Origin: Nocardia crassostreae | GTDB lineage: Bacteria > Actinomycetota > Actinomycetes > Mycobacteriales > Mycobacteriaceae | Length of the DNA stretch: 64,000 bases | Reading direction: 5' to 3' | NCBI RefSeq assembly: GCF_001613405.1 | Contig: NZ_BDCH01000012.1 | Coordinates: forward strand, 496,001-560,000 | In this document: positions 55,108 through 64,000 of the stretch, one piece after another | Layout of the letters: each line of letters opens with the position of its first letter | Position numbering within the stretch: position 1 is the first letter of the stretch | Notes under the pieces: generated by a model | Databases searched by the model: none | The model's input: only the letters and a program-made list of their open reading frames with translations | What the model was told of the DNA's origin: nothing | Translations under genes and position numbers: made by a program

Positions 55108-55249
55108 GGTCAGACCGTAAAGGGTGGAACTGCTTGCTCCCTAACATTTGCCGCATCGGTGCCGGACACCCTTCCGTGCTGTTCCCGACGGGTACCAACA
55201 CTGGCCAGTGTCAGTACTGCTAGGGGTTTGCTCCAGATTGCCTGAGAGC

Positions 55250-55279
55250 TGGACAACCCGATGGTTCGGCATTTGTAAT
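55250..55279 (+). promoter_or_regulatory. Promoter of the unknown-WhiB gene pair
   Basis: TGGACA (55250-55255) and TGTAAT (55274-55279) are spaced by 18 bp. The predicted start site is at about 55286, which coincides with an in-frame GTG. Confidence 0.45.
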
Positions 55280-55285
55280 CAGGTC

Positions 55286-55771
55286 GTGGCGCTATTGCGA
55301 CCAGCGCAATTCCACAGGGAGGAAACAATTTTCGACGTCACCGCTGCGACCCGACCCAACGACATCCGAGTCGATCAAGGAGCCGTACTGCGAGATTCGC
55401 TGGAAGGGCTCTTACTGCACGACGGCGTCGGCCTGGATGCGCGTATGCGGCATGCCATCGCGGCGGTCGTTCATCTCGCCGTCGACGCTCCGCTCGGCCC
55501 GCCCGAAGATGCCGAGGAATTTCTCGGCCGACTCGACGCCTCGTGGCTTTTCGCCGCCTGGAACGACAGCGATACCGAATTGTCACTGCTCAACACTCTG
55601 GCATGCGGTGAGGTTCCCGCACTGTCGTGGTGCGAGCTCATGTTCACCACGGCATTGGCGCCGTGGTCCTCCACTCCCGCCGCGGTGCACGCGCGCCGCG
55701 TTTTCGTCTCCGGCGATCAGGCCCGGCTGGCCGCCGTCGGCAGTGATTGCTCGATGCTCGGCCGCGCTTAG
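55286..55771 (+). CDS. Unrecognised soluble protein upstream of whiB
   Basis: The product is about 161 residues from GTG 55286. I do not recognise it. It appears helical, with RDSLEGLLLHDGVGLDARMRHAI (in parts), FLGRLDASWLFAAWNDSDTELSLL (in parts) and LSWCELMFTTALAPW. The start is unsettled: GTG 55286 would be leaderless from the promoter just upstream, whereas GGGAGG at 55317-55322 would place an ATT codon at 55328 in good register, and nothing else nearby is in frame. It ends 33 bp before whiB and probably shares its transcript. Confidence 0.5.
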   Translation: MALLRPAQFHREETIFDVTAATRPNDIRVDQGAVLRDSLEGLLLHDGVGLDARMRHAIAAVVHLAVDAPLGPPEDAEEFLGRLDASWLFAAWNDSDTELSLLNTLACGEVPALSWCELMFTTALAPWSSTPAAVHARRVFVSGDQARLAAVGSDCSMLGRA

Positions 55772-55804
55772 TCCCTATTGCTACGTAGTGAAGAGGTGGA
55801 CGAC

Positions 55805-56173
55805 GTGAAACTGCTATTCACCAATTTCGACGCGATGTTCGAATCTCTCGCTCGCCCGGAGAGTTTCGAGCCGGAAGCCTGGCATCAGCGGGCGTTGTGC
55901 ACCCAGACCGATCCGGAGGCGTTCTTCCCCGACAAGGGCGGTTCCACCCGTGAGGCCAAGCGGATCTGCGGGACCTGCGAGGTCAAGAAGGAATGCCTGG
56001 ATTACGCGCTCACCCACGATCAACGCTTCGGCATCTGGGGCGGGCTCTCGCCGCGGGAACGGCGGCGAGAGCCCGATCCACTTGCAGGCGTTGATGATCC
56101 AGCGACCGGCTGGCCAAGTCCAGATGAATCCGATTCTTCGCGGACTTGGCCCGCCGGGAGGGTAGGAAGGTGA
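55805..56173 (+). CDS. whiB: WhiB family iron-sulfur regulator with altered tail
   Basis: The product is 122 residues. The four cluster Cys are at 32, 55, 58 and 64 (ALCTQTDPEAFFP; RICGTCEVKKEC), followed by the GIWGG turn at 76-80 and the basic SPRERRRE segment at 82-89, which binds DNA or sigma factor. GTG at 55805 follows AAGAGG by eight bases. Residues 90-122 look unlike any WhiB tail; they are translated from the antisense of a truncated VOC gene, so the natural C-terminus seems to have been replaced by a deletion junction near 56065-56080. Confidence 0.87.
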   Translation: MKLLFTNFDAMFESLARPESFEPEAWHQRALCTQTDPEAFFPDKGGSTREAKRICGTCEVKKECLDYALTHDQRFGIWGGLSPRERRREPDPLAGVDDPATGWPSPDESDSSRTWPAGRVGR

Positions 56174-56327
56174 GCGCCACATCCAGGCCGTCCGGATCGG
56201 GCGCGGCCACGTCGACCTCGCCGGGCCGATCCACGGTGACCTCCCAGCCGAGCAATTCGGCCCAGAATCGGGCCACACTCCTGGGGGCGACCGCATCGAA
56301 CACCACGCATGCCAGCCGGGTGGACAT
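56010..56327 (-). pseudogene. VOC/glyoxalase-like protein, 3' end lost
   Basis: The N-terminal 85 residues match a VOC fold half: LACVVFDAVAPRSVARFWAELLGW, LDVALTFLPS, NRIHLDLASRSLDHQ, then VDRALA. After that the frame enters the antisense of whiB and continues with meaningless Arg/Pro-rich sequence. The second half of the fold is missing, so the product is likely inactive. It marks a deletion that joined the 3' ends of two convergent genes. Confidence 0.65.
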
Positions 56328-56485
56328 CCATCCACGGTAGCCGCCGTCCCGGTACCCGCGTGCCAGGTTTCGCGATCCCGGTCCGTGTCGGCCCTTCATC
56401 CGAAACGTGTGAGTCCGTGCTCGCCCGCGACTTCTACGGTCTGCGCTGATATCGATTCATTCGACGGACACGCTAGGAGAATCCG

Positions 56486-56974
56486 ATGGCTGGGACCTTG
56501 ACCGTGTGGAAATTCCCGACCGCATCCGGCGCCGACTCCGCGATCGCGACGCTGGAGGAACTACAGCGGGAAGAATTGATCACCGTGCGCGACGGCGCCG
56601 TCGTCAGCTGGCCCGAAGGCGCGAAGAAACCCAAGACCCGGCAATTGCGCACCCTCACCGGTGTCGGGGCGCTCGGCGGCGCCTTCTGGGGACTGCTGTT
56701 CGGGTTGCTGTTCTTCATTCCGCTGCTCGGTGTGGCGCTCGGCGCGGGCCTCGGCGCGCTGACCGGCGCCATGGCCAATGTGGGTATCGACGACGGCTTC
56801 ATCAACCGGGTCAAGGAGCAGATCACCCCGGGTACCTCGGCTCTGTTCGCGCTCACCTCGGACGAGGTGACCGATCGGGTCAAGGAGCGCTTTCCGGGCG
56901 AGGAGGCGGAGTTGATCGCCACCAACCTTTCGCACGAGGAAGAGGAAACCCTGCGCGAGATATTCGCCGAGTAA
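56486..56974 (+). CDS. DUF1269 family membrane protein
   Basis: The product is 162 residues. A soluble ferredoxin-like N-terminal part (LTVWKFPTASGADSAIATLEEL in parts) is followed by a Gly-rich double membrane helix (GGAFWGLLFGLLFFIPLLG, then LGAGLGALTGAMANVG) and a soluble C-terminal part (TPGTSALFALTSDEV; ATNLSHEEEETLREIF). This is the DUF1269 layout, with unknown function. GGAG precedes the ATG. It opens a four-gene group on the plus strand. Confidence 0.87.
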   Translation: MAGTLTVWKFPTASGADSAIATLEELQREELITVRDGAVVSWPEGAKKPKTRQLRTLTGVGALGGAFWGLLFGLLFFIPLLGVALGAGLGALTGAMANVGIDDGFINRVKEQITPGTSALFALTSDEVTDRVKERFPGEEAELIATNLSHEEEETLREIFAE

Positions 56975-57005
56975 TGCCCACGGCGGCGCGGAAGGGGTTG
57001 CCGGA

Positions 57006-57380
57006 ATGTCATTCTGGGAAGTGCTGTGGTCGGTGTTCCTGATTTTCTTGTTCGTCGCGTATCTGCTGCTGTTGTTCACGATCCTGAGCGATCTGTTCCG
57101 TGACCCCGATATGCGCGGGCTGGTGAAGGTGCTCTGGGTGATCTGCCTGCTGTTCCTGCCGTTCGTGACCGCACTGCTCTATGTGCTGGTGCACGGCCGG
57201 GCCATGGCCGAGCGGTCCGCCGACCGGCAACTGCGCGCCCGCTACGCGCGCGAGGACTACATCCGGGACGTGGCGCGCGTCGACGCGGCCTCGCAGATCG
57301 CGGCGGCGAAGCAACTGCTCGACCAGGGCGCCATCACCCGGTCCGAGTTCGAGCAGATCAAGCACACGGCCCTGCCTTGA
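57006..57380 (+). CDS. Membrane protein with SHOCT domain
   Basis: The product is 124 residues. Two N-terminal membrane helices (VLWSVFLIFLFVAYLLLLF; VLWVICLLFLPFVTALLYVL) resemble a PLDc_N-type anchor. The C-terminus has a SHOCT motif (QIAAAKQLLDQGAITRSEF followed by EQIK), a short oligomerisation domain. Function is unknown. It lies 31 bp after the DUF1269 gene and 19 bp before the MFS gene. Confidence 0.85.
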   Translation: MSFWEVLWSVFLIFLFVAYLLLLFTILSDLFRDPDMRGLVKVLWVICLLFLPFVTALLYVLVHGRAMAERSADRQLRARYAREDYIRDVARVDAASQIAAAKQLLDQGAITRSEFEQIKHTALP

Positions 57381-57399
57381 TCGCCGGGAAGGCACGGCC

Positions 57400-58992
57400 G
57401 TGACCACCGCGAAGCCGCGCGGCGACGCCCGGGTGGTGCTCACCGCGCTGGCCGCCGGGCAGTTCCTCATGACCCTGGACAGTTCGGTCATGAACGTGTC
57501 GATGGCGCACGTGGCCGCCGATCTCGGCACCACCATCACCGGAATCCAAACGGCCATAACGCTGTACACGCTCGTCATGGCCTCGACCATGATCACCGGC
57601 GGCCGCATCGGCATGCTGTGCGGGCAGCGCCGGGCCCTGGCCATCGGCCTGATCGTCTACGGCGCCGGATCGTTCACCACCGCCCTCGCGCCGAATCTCG
57701 CGATCCTGCTGCTGGGCTGGTCGGTGCTGGAGGGACTGGGCGAGGCGCTCATCCTGCCCGCCATCGTGGCCTTGGTGGCGGGCAACTTCCCGGCCGAGAA
57801 GCGGCCCGCCGCATACGGTTCGATCGCCGCGGCCGGTGCGACCGCGGTGGCGGCGGGCCCGCTCATCGGCGGGGCGGTCACCACCTACGCGTCCTGGCGC
57901 TACGTATTCCTCGGCGAGGTGGCGCTGGTGGTGATCATCCTGCTGGTGGTGCGCCGGATCGTGCCGGTCGCCGCCGCGCCTGGTCGGCTGGATCCGCTGG
58001 GATCACTGCTGTCGATGCTGGGACTGGGCACGATCGTGTTCGGTGTGCTGCGCTCCAGCGAATGGGGCTGGGTGCAGGCGAAACCCGGCGGACCGGCGTG
58101 GTTCGGGCTGTCACCGGTGATCTGGCTGCTGCTGACCGGACTGCTCACGCTCTACGGATTCCTGCGCTGGGAGACCCGGCTGACCATCGCCGGGCGGGCG
58201 CCGCTGCTGGACGTGCGGCTGCTGCGCAACCGGCAGCTCACCGGCGGGCTCGGAATGTTCTTCGCACAGTTCCTGATTCAGGCCGGAGTCTTCTTCGCGG
58301 TGCCGCTGTACCTGTCGGTGGTGCTGGAACTTAGCGCGCTGGAAACCGGCCTGCGGGTGCTACCGCTGTCCGTGGCGCTGGTGCTGGCGGCGCTCGGCAT
58401 TCCCAAGGCGTGGCCGCACGCCGGTCCCCGGCGGGTGGTGCGAGTCGGCCTGACCCTGATGAGCGCCGGCATCGCGGTGCTGGTGGCCGGTCTCGATCCC
58501 GCGTCCGACGCACGGGTGGTGGCCGTCCCGATGGTGCTGCTCGGGCTCGGCCTGGGTGCGCTGTCCGCGCAGCTCGGCGCGATCACGGTGGGCGCGGTGC
58601 CCGACGACCGCAGCCCGGAGGTGGGCGGATTGCAGAACACGGCAACCTATCTGGGCGCCTCGCTGGGCACGGCGCTGATCGGATCGGTGCTGATCGCCAC
58701 GCTGACCTCGGCCGTGCTATCCGGTATCGAGAACAATCCGGCGGTGCCCGATTCGGTGCGGCAACAGGCCACCACCCAACTCGCCCAAGGGGTTCCGTTC
58801 ATCTCCACTACCGAGCTGAATCGGTCGCTGGCCGCCGCCGGGGTACCCGACGCCACCGCGACCGCCATCGTGGCGATCAATACCGACGCCCGCGTCGACG
58901 CCCTGCGCACGGCCCTGGCGGTCACCGCGCTGCTGTCGGTGTCGGCCCTGTTCGGGACGGGGCGGCTGCCGCGATTCACCCCGCACGGATGA
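57400..58992 (+). CDS. MFS transporter, EmrB/QacA (DHA2) type
   Basis: The product is 530 residues with about 14 helices. Helix 1 carries LDSSVMNVSMAHVAADLG and the loop GRIGMLCGQRR, typical of DHA2 drug:H+ antiporters; a long extracellular loop precedes the last helix (residues 440-500). GTG at 57400 follows GGGAAGG. The substrate is unknown. It is intact, unlike the gene after it. Confidence 0.88.
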   Translation: MTTAKPRGDARVVLTALAAGQFLMTLDSSVMNVSMAHVAADLGTTITGIQTAITLYTLVMASTMITGGRIGMLCGQRRALAIGLIVYGAGSFTTALAPNLAILLLGWSVLEGLGEALILPAIVALVAGNFPAEKRPAAYGSIAAAGATAVAAGPLIGGAVTTYASWRYVFLGEVALVVIILLVVRRIVPVAAAPGRLDPLGSLLSMLGLGTIVFGVLRSSEWGWVQAKPGGPAWFGLSPVIWLLLTGLLTLYGFLRWETRLTIAGRAPLLDVRLLRNRQLTGGLGMFFAQFLIQAGVFFAVPLYLSVVLELSALETGLRVLPLSVALVLAALGIPKAWPHAGPRRVVRVGLTLMSAGIAVLVAGLDPASDARVVAVPMVLLGLGLGALSAQLGAITVGAVPDDRSPEVGGLQNTATYLGASLGTALIGSVLIATLTSAVLSGIENNPAVPDSVRQQATTQLAQGVPFISTTELNRSLAAAGVPDATATAIVAINTDARVDALRTALAVTALLSVSALFGTGRLPRFTPHG

Positions 58993-59055
58993 CGCCCGGG
59001 CGTACCGCCGGTGTCATCGTATTCCCAGTTCCGGCCCGAGGAAAGGACTTTGCTC

Positions 59056-60939
59056 GTGGACCATTACCCCGACCACTATCCGCCCATCGCCGACCACGGA
59101 CTCATCGGCGATCTGCACACCGCCGCGCTGGTCGCCACCGACGGCACCGTCGACTGGATGTGCCTGCCCCGCTTCGACGGACCCAGCGTCTTCGGCGCCC
59201 TGCTGGACCACGACCGGGGCGGGCACTGCCGCATCCGGCCCGCCGAGCGCTATCGCAGTACGCAGATGTACTTTCCCGACACCGCCGTTCTCATCACGCG
59301 ATTCATGACCGAATCCGGGACGGGCGAGATCGTCGACTTCATGCCGACCATTACCGCGCGCACCCCCACCGACACCCATCGGCTGGTGCGCATGCTGCGC
59401 TGCGTGCGCGGGCAGATCAGCTTCGAACTCGACCTGTTCCCCCGATTCGATTACGGCCGCAGGCCGCACACCACCCACATCGTGGAAGACGGCGCGGTCT
59501 TCGACGGCGGCGAGGGTTTCATGCTCACCATGCACGCCGTGCGCGAGCCCGAGGACACCCGGCTGGCCCATATCCAGGCGGTGGCCGGTGGACATCTGCG
59601 GGGCTCGATCACCTTGACATCCGGGCAGGTTCGCGGCCTGGTGCTGGAATCGGGCGCGGCAACGGCGCCGCGCTCGATCCGGGTGAGCGAGATCGAGGAG
59701 ATGTTCGCCGAGACGGTGCGGTTCTGGCATTCGTGGCTGGCGCAGTCCACCTATCGGGGCCGCTGGCGCGAGATGGTGCACCGCTCGGCGATCACGCTCA
59801 AGCTCATGACCTACGCGCCCACCGGCGGTATCGTCGCGGCGCCCACCGCCGGACTGCCCGAGCAGATCGGCGGGACGCGCAACTGGGACTATCGCTACAC
59901 CTGGATCCGGGATGCGTCCTTCTCGGTGTATTCGCTACTGGCCCTGGGGTTCACCGAGGAGGCCGCGGACTTCGCCGGGTGGCTGCGCGACCGCTACCGC
60001 TCGCACGGCGGGCCGCTGAAGATCATGTACCGGGTGGACGGCTCCTGGGAGCTGCCCGAGCAGACCCTCGGCCATTGGCAGGGCTATCGGGGCTCGGCCC
60101 CGGTGCGGATCGGCAACGACGCCTCCGGGCAGCTCCAGCTCGACATCTACGGCGAAATGCTGGACAGCATCTATCAGGCGGATCGGCGCGGGCTGCGCAT
60201 CGGCCATCAGGGCTGGCACGATGTGGTCGAACTGCTCGGCTGGCTGGGCGAGAACTGGGACCGGCCCGAGGAGGGCATCTGGGAAACCCGCGGCGGCCGT
60301 GCCGATTTCACCTACGGCCGGTTGATGAGCTGGGTGGCCTTCGACCGCGCCGTGCGGCTCGCGGCCGAGCACAGCCTGCCCGGCCCGGTGGAGCAGTGGC
60401 AGCGCCATCGCAACCGGATCTACGACCAGCTGTGGGAGCGCGGCTGGAATCCGCACCGGCAGGCCTTCGTCCAGCAGTACGACTCGGATGTACTGGACTC
60501 CTCGCTGCTGCGCATGGCGCAGGTGGGATTCGTGGCCCCGCGCGATCCCATGTGGCTGTCCACCTTCGACGGGATCGCCGACGAACTGGTGACCGACAGC
60601 CTGGTGTACCGCTACGACCCGCTCGCCTCGCCCGACGGGCTGCGCGGTACCGAGGGCACCTTCTCGCTGTGCACGTTCAGCTATGTGAACGCGCTGGCCC
60701 GCGCCGGGAAGCTGACCCGGGCCCGGCTGGTCTTCTAGAAGATGCTGACCTACGCCAATCACGTCGGGCTCTACGCCGAGGAGATCGACCTCACCGGTGA
60801 GCAACTCGGCAATTTCCCGCAGGCGTTCACCCACCTGTCGCTCATCGACGCGGCCATCGCGCTCGATCACGCCATGGACAGCGGATCGGCGGCCGATGAG
60901 GGGCTGCTGGTCGGCGCCGGGTCGCCGCTGCGGGGCTGA
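59056..60939 (+). pseudogene. GH15 trehalase/glucoamylase-like, interrupted by TAG
   Basis: Without the internal stop it encodes 627 residues: a trehalase-like N-terminal domain (HGLIGDLHTAALVATDGTVDW in parts) and a GH15 (alpha/alpha)6 barrel with the general-acid region in NWDYRYTWIRDASFS and the general-base region near RGTEGTFSLCTFSYV. TAG at 60736-60738 stops after RARLVF; the same frame continues [15 protein letters not shown] and [15 protein letters not shown], which are conserved GH15 end motifs. A single G to T change from GAG explains it. The last 67 residues would be lost. GTG 59056 follows GAGGAAAGG. Mycobacterial relatives are trehalases. Confidence 0.88.
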
Positions 60940-60964
60940 CGGGAGATCACGGCACGGCGAGCGC

Positions 60965-63556
60965 TCAGAGCAGGCCCAGGCGGCGCGCCCGATCCAGCGC
61001 CGCCGTCCGGGAATTCACGCCGAGCTTGCCGTAGATGCCGCGCAGATGGGTCTTGACGGTATTGACCGACACCCCGAGATCCGAGGCGATCTGCGCGGCC
61101 GTCCGCCCCGACGGAAGGCGTTGCAGCACGGTCGTTTCGGTGGCGGTCAGCGGTTGCTCCAGGCCGCCGTCCCGGCGCGCGCCTGGATGGTGCCGGATCC
61201 GCTCCACGAAATCGTCGTGGCGGCCGAAACTTCCGGCCCCGCCGTCCAGCAGTCCGATGGCCTCCGGGACGTTCAGGAACGGCCGGACCAGCTGATGCGG
61301 TGCGGCATGGGCGAGCGCCCGTTCCAGCGCCAGCCGTTGCCGGTGCGGGTTGTGGCCGGTATTGCGGGCCGCGTGCAACAACCACATGGTCACCCGGTCG
61401 ACCGTCCCGAGGGTCGGCTCCCGCGCCAGCAGCGGCGCCAGCAGCGTGTCCAGCGCCGCCGCCCTACAGGTGCCGAGAGCCAGTGCCGCCCTAGACAATT
61501 CGACCTCCGGCGCGAAACCGAGCACGGTGCGGGCCCGCTCGATCAGCAGCTGCGCGGTGCGTGGTTCCCGCACCGCCAGCAGCGCCCACACCACATGCGG
61601 GAGCAGGGCGGCGACGGTCACCGGGAACGGGCCGCCCTGCTCCAGCGCCGCGAGCATGCCGTGCCGCAGCGCCTCCGCGGCCCGATAGCGGTCGGCGGCG
61701 GTGTCGAAGTCCAGCAACCGGCCGATGACGTAGGCGGGCTAGCCCGCGGTCGGCCGGATCGAACCATCGCCCTGTTCATCGGTGGTCAGCAGCGCCTCGG
61801 CTTGCTCGGGTCGCCAGCGCTCGCCGCGCAGATACGCGCCGAAGACCGCCAGGGCGGTGGCCTGACCGGTATCCGCGGAATCGGGCAGATCATGCTCGGC
61901 GGCAATGCCGAGAGCCTTGGCGGCGCGATCGTGCATGGCCGTCACATCGCCCGCCAGCCCCGCGGCCACCGCCAGCCGGGTCACCGACCGCAGGGTGAGC
62001 TGCGGCTGCCGCGTGGTCGCGGCCAGGGCCAGGCCGCGGTGCAGCTGCCGCTCGCCGCCCGCGCGGTCACCGCGCAACAGCAGTGCGGTGGCGCGCTGGG
62101 TGGCCAGATAGCAGTCGATATCGGGCTGCCCCGCCGGGACCGCCGGTGCGGGCACGGGCGGGTCAGGAATCGCATTGGAGAGCACCGACGCGTCCACCAG
62201 GGCGGCGCGCGTGAGCGGGGTGAGCCAGGAGGCGGGCACGATGTGATCACCGCCGTCGGTGTCGCCCTCGCGGCGGTGCGCCAGGCTCAGGTAGGTCATG
62301 GCATCCACGGTGTCGCCGCGGGTCAGCGCATCGATGGCGCGCAACAGCCAGACGTACGGGTCGTCGGCCAATGTCGTACGGGCGCTGTCGATCTGGTCGA
62401 ACAGGGCCGCGCCGTCACCGCCCAGCACGATCGCCATCCCGTGCCGTCGCAGGAATTGCGCCAGCCGGTCGCGGTCGGAGGCGCCGAGCAGATGCGGCAG
62501 CGCCGCCAGCGGCAGCCGCGCGGCGTCGTACCAGGCGGCCGCCCGCAGATTCAGATCGTCGACCAATTCTGCTCCGGCGTACTGTATTTCGCCGCGGAAG
62601 TGGGAGCGCGGCAGCGGGTGGTAGCTGAGCCAGAGCTGATCGTCGCGCACCGAGCGGGTGATCGGGAAATTGAGGCGCTCGAGTTCGCGCAGCTGATGCC
62701 GCGCCCCGGGCCCGGCCAGCGCCTCGGCCAGCTGCGTGGTGAACGACTCCGGAATGCAGGTGTAGAGCAGGAATTGGCGCAATGGCGGGGCTAGCGCCCC
62801 GATCAGCTCACCGGCCAGGAAATCCGAGACCGCGTTCGACGGCCCGGCCAGCGTCGCCAGCGCGGCGGCCCCGTCGCCATTGTGGGCCGCCAGGTGGATG
62901 GCGGTGCTGCGGACCGCGCCCGCCCAGCCGCGGGTGAGCCGCACCACCTCCGCCAATGCGGCGCCGTCGAGCCGACATTCGTGCTGTTCGCAGAGTTGGC
63001 GCACCTGGGCGTCGGTCAGAGCCAGCTGATCGGGGCCGAGCCGCACGACCCGGCCGTTCAGCTCCAGCGCATGCCAGCGCACCGGGGGATCGGCGCGGGC
63101 GCACACGATCACCGTGACCGCGGCGGGCAGATGCCGCAGCAGATATTCCAGCGCGGCCAGTGCGAACGGATCGGTGATCTCGTGCGCGTCGTCGAGCACC
63201 AGCAGTACGGGTGCTGTCGTGGACCCCAGGGCGGCAATGAGATTCGCCGCGTGGGCGTCCGGCGCGAGGAGATCGCCCGGCCCGGCGGCAGCGGCGGCGG
63301 GCAGCCGCAGACTGTCGCGCACCGCGGCGCAGAATGCCGCCGCATCGTCGAATGCGGCTGTCACGGTGAGCCATCCGACCGTGGTGTCCGGCGGGCGCGG
63401 GCGCCGCCGGATCCAGTCGGCGACGGCCACGGTCTTACCGCTCCCGGCGGCCGCGCAGAGCAGCAGCACCCGCCCGCCGCCGCGCGCGGCGGCGTCGAGC
63501 CGGTCGTAGAGTTCCGGCCGATCGATCGGCGGAAACGACAATTCCGGAATTCCCAA
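60965..63556 (-). pseudogene. MalT/LuxR-type regulator, interrupted by TAG
   Basis: The restored product has 863 residues: an N-terminal P-loop (LCAAAGSGKTVAVADW), Walker B LLVLDDAHE, a long helical-repeat middle, and a C-terminal LuxR helix-turn-helix (LTATETTVLQRLPSGRTAAQ, then SDLGVSVNTVKTHLRGIYGKLGV in parts). TAG at 61739-61741 cuts it after RPTAG; the same frame goes on with PAYVIGRLLDFDTAADRYRAAEAL and to the HTH. As written the DNA-binding domain is separated from the sensor. TTG at 63556 has AGGAGAGG six bases upstream and is a convincing start. It is convergent with the GH15 gene, its possible target. Confidence 0.85.
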
Positions 63557-63679
63557 TGTCGACCTCTCCTGGGTTGGGCACCGGGCGCGGAGTAATCCGC
63601 TATGGGTGAGGCGCGCCGACGCTGGGCGGAGCACATTCGAACCCGGCTCCACCATCACCGAACAGATCATGAGTTGACA

Positions 63680-64000
63680 ATGACCGAACATCCCGTGCGA
63701 CAAGGTATTGCGGCCGGCACTTCGATCGGGGCGGCGATCCTGCTGATCACCGTGGGCGCGCTATCGGTGCTTTCGGGCATTTCCGCGGTGGTCGAGGACA
63801 CGATGTATGTCGTCGGCTACGAATACGTCTACCAGTTCGACATCACCACCTGGGGCTGGATTCATATCGGGCTCGGCGCGCTGCTCATACTCGCGGGCGG
63901 CGGTTTGGTGGCCGGGACGACCTGGGGCCGGATCGCCGCCATCGGCATCGCGGCGCTGTCGATCGTCGCGAATTTTCTTTTCCTGCCGTACTACCCGTGG
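63680..64000 (+). CDS. DUF7144-like four-helix membrane protein, 3' end missing
   Basis: The frame starts at ATG 63680 and runs off the window after 107 codons. It has four hydrophobic stretches: AAILLITVGALSVLSGISAV, the segment after the YVYQFDITTWGWIH motif (IGLGALLILAGGGLVAG), and IAAIGIAALSIVANFLFLP. This is the pattern of the actinobacterial DUF7144 family. Function is unknown. It is divergent from the LuxR gene across 123 bp. Confidence 0.75.
   Translation, partial: MTEHPVRQGIAAGTSIGAAILLITVGALSVLSGISAVVEDTMYVVGYEYVYQFDITTWGWIHIGLGALLILAGGGLVAGTTWGRIAAIGIAALSIVANFLFLPYYPW

Noticed and set aside
59056..63556. TAG read as a sense codon (amber suppression) in GH15 and LuxR genes
   Set aside because: TAG ends several intact genes in this window (for example at 519-521 and 20597-20599), so general suppression is unlikely; mutation or error is simpler.

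Overview
The window is 64 kb of very GC-rich chromosomal DNA from an actinobacterium, most likely a Nocardia or close relative. The evidence is dense GTG/TTG starts, WXG100/type VII secretion-type proteins, a WhiB regulator, and a left end (ferritin-like protein, DUF3107, TetR, DUF3152, MoeZ, TIGR02569 protein) with the same gene content as the Mycobacterium tuberculosis Rv3205c-Rv3210c neighbourhood. All assignments come from reading the translations; no database search was run.

Region 1 (0-8 kb) is that conserved block, interrupted between moeZ and the TIGR02569 gene by a three-gene cassette: a YbaB-like protein, a long WXG100-like-domain protein with a disordered tail and no visible toxin domain, and a small WXG100 protein. 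Region 2 (8-18.6 kb) is a nitrogen-assimilation island. It has two NarK-type nitrate/nitrite transporters, a FadR-type GntR regulator divergent from a CynX/NimT-type MFS, and an operon narK-nirB-nirD-nnaR-sirB. That operon provides nitrite reductase, the HemD-like transcription co-activator and the siroheme chelatase. GlnR-like boxes can be read upstream of both narK genes. Region 3 (18.8-31.8 kb) carries a LysR/NmrA divergent pair and a five-gene catabolic operon (FMO, serine hydrolase, acyl-CoA ligase, amidohydrolase, SDR). The operon faces a TetR gene across a perfect 29-bp palindrome. It is followed by SnoaL-like and Uma2 genes, a VapBC pair, a small helical protein and a frameshifted DinB/maleylpyruvate-isomerase-like gene.

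Region 4 (31.8-38.7 kb) is the membrane nitrate reductase operon narGHJI. As written, narG contains a +1 frameshift in a G7 tract and a premature TAA 24 codons before its natural end. Region 5 (39-48 kb) holds an MFS exporter, a Cys-type sulfatase and a divergent dipeptide/nickel-family ABC importer. Region 6 (48-55 kb) holds three paralogous XRE/MmyB-type regulators, two damaged alpha/beta hydrolase genes convergent with two of them, and a MobA-MoeA fusion for molybdenum cofactor synthesis. Region 7 (55-64 kb) holds an unknown protein with a WhiB regulator, a truncated VOC protein, a DUF1269/SHOCT/MFS cluster, a GH15 trehalase/glucoamylase gene and a MalT/LuxR regulator, each of the last two cut by an in-frame TAG, and a DUF7144 membrane protein running off the window.

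Functionally, the Nar, Nir and NarK genes and the molybdenum cofactor fusion form one nitrate-to-ammonium theme: nitrate uptake, NarGHI reduction to nitrite, siroheme-dependent NirBD reduction to ammonium, with cofactor supply nearby. The most striking feature of the sequence as given is that all clear gene lesions lie between 31 and 62 kb. They are three +1 expansions of G/C mononucleotide tracts, three nonsense codons and two deletions, while the first 31 kb looks intact.
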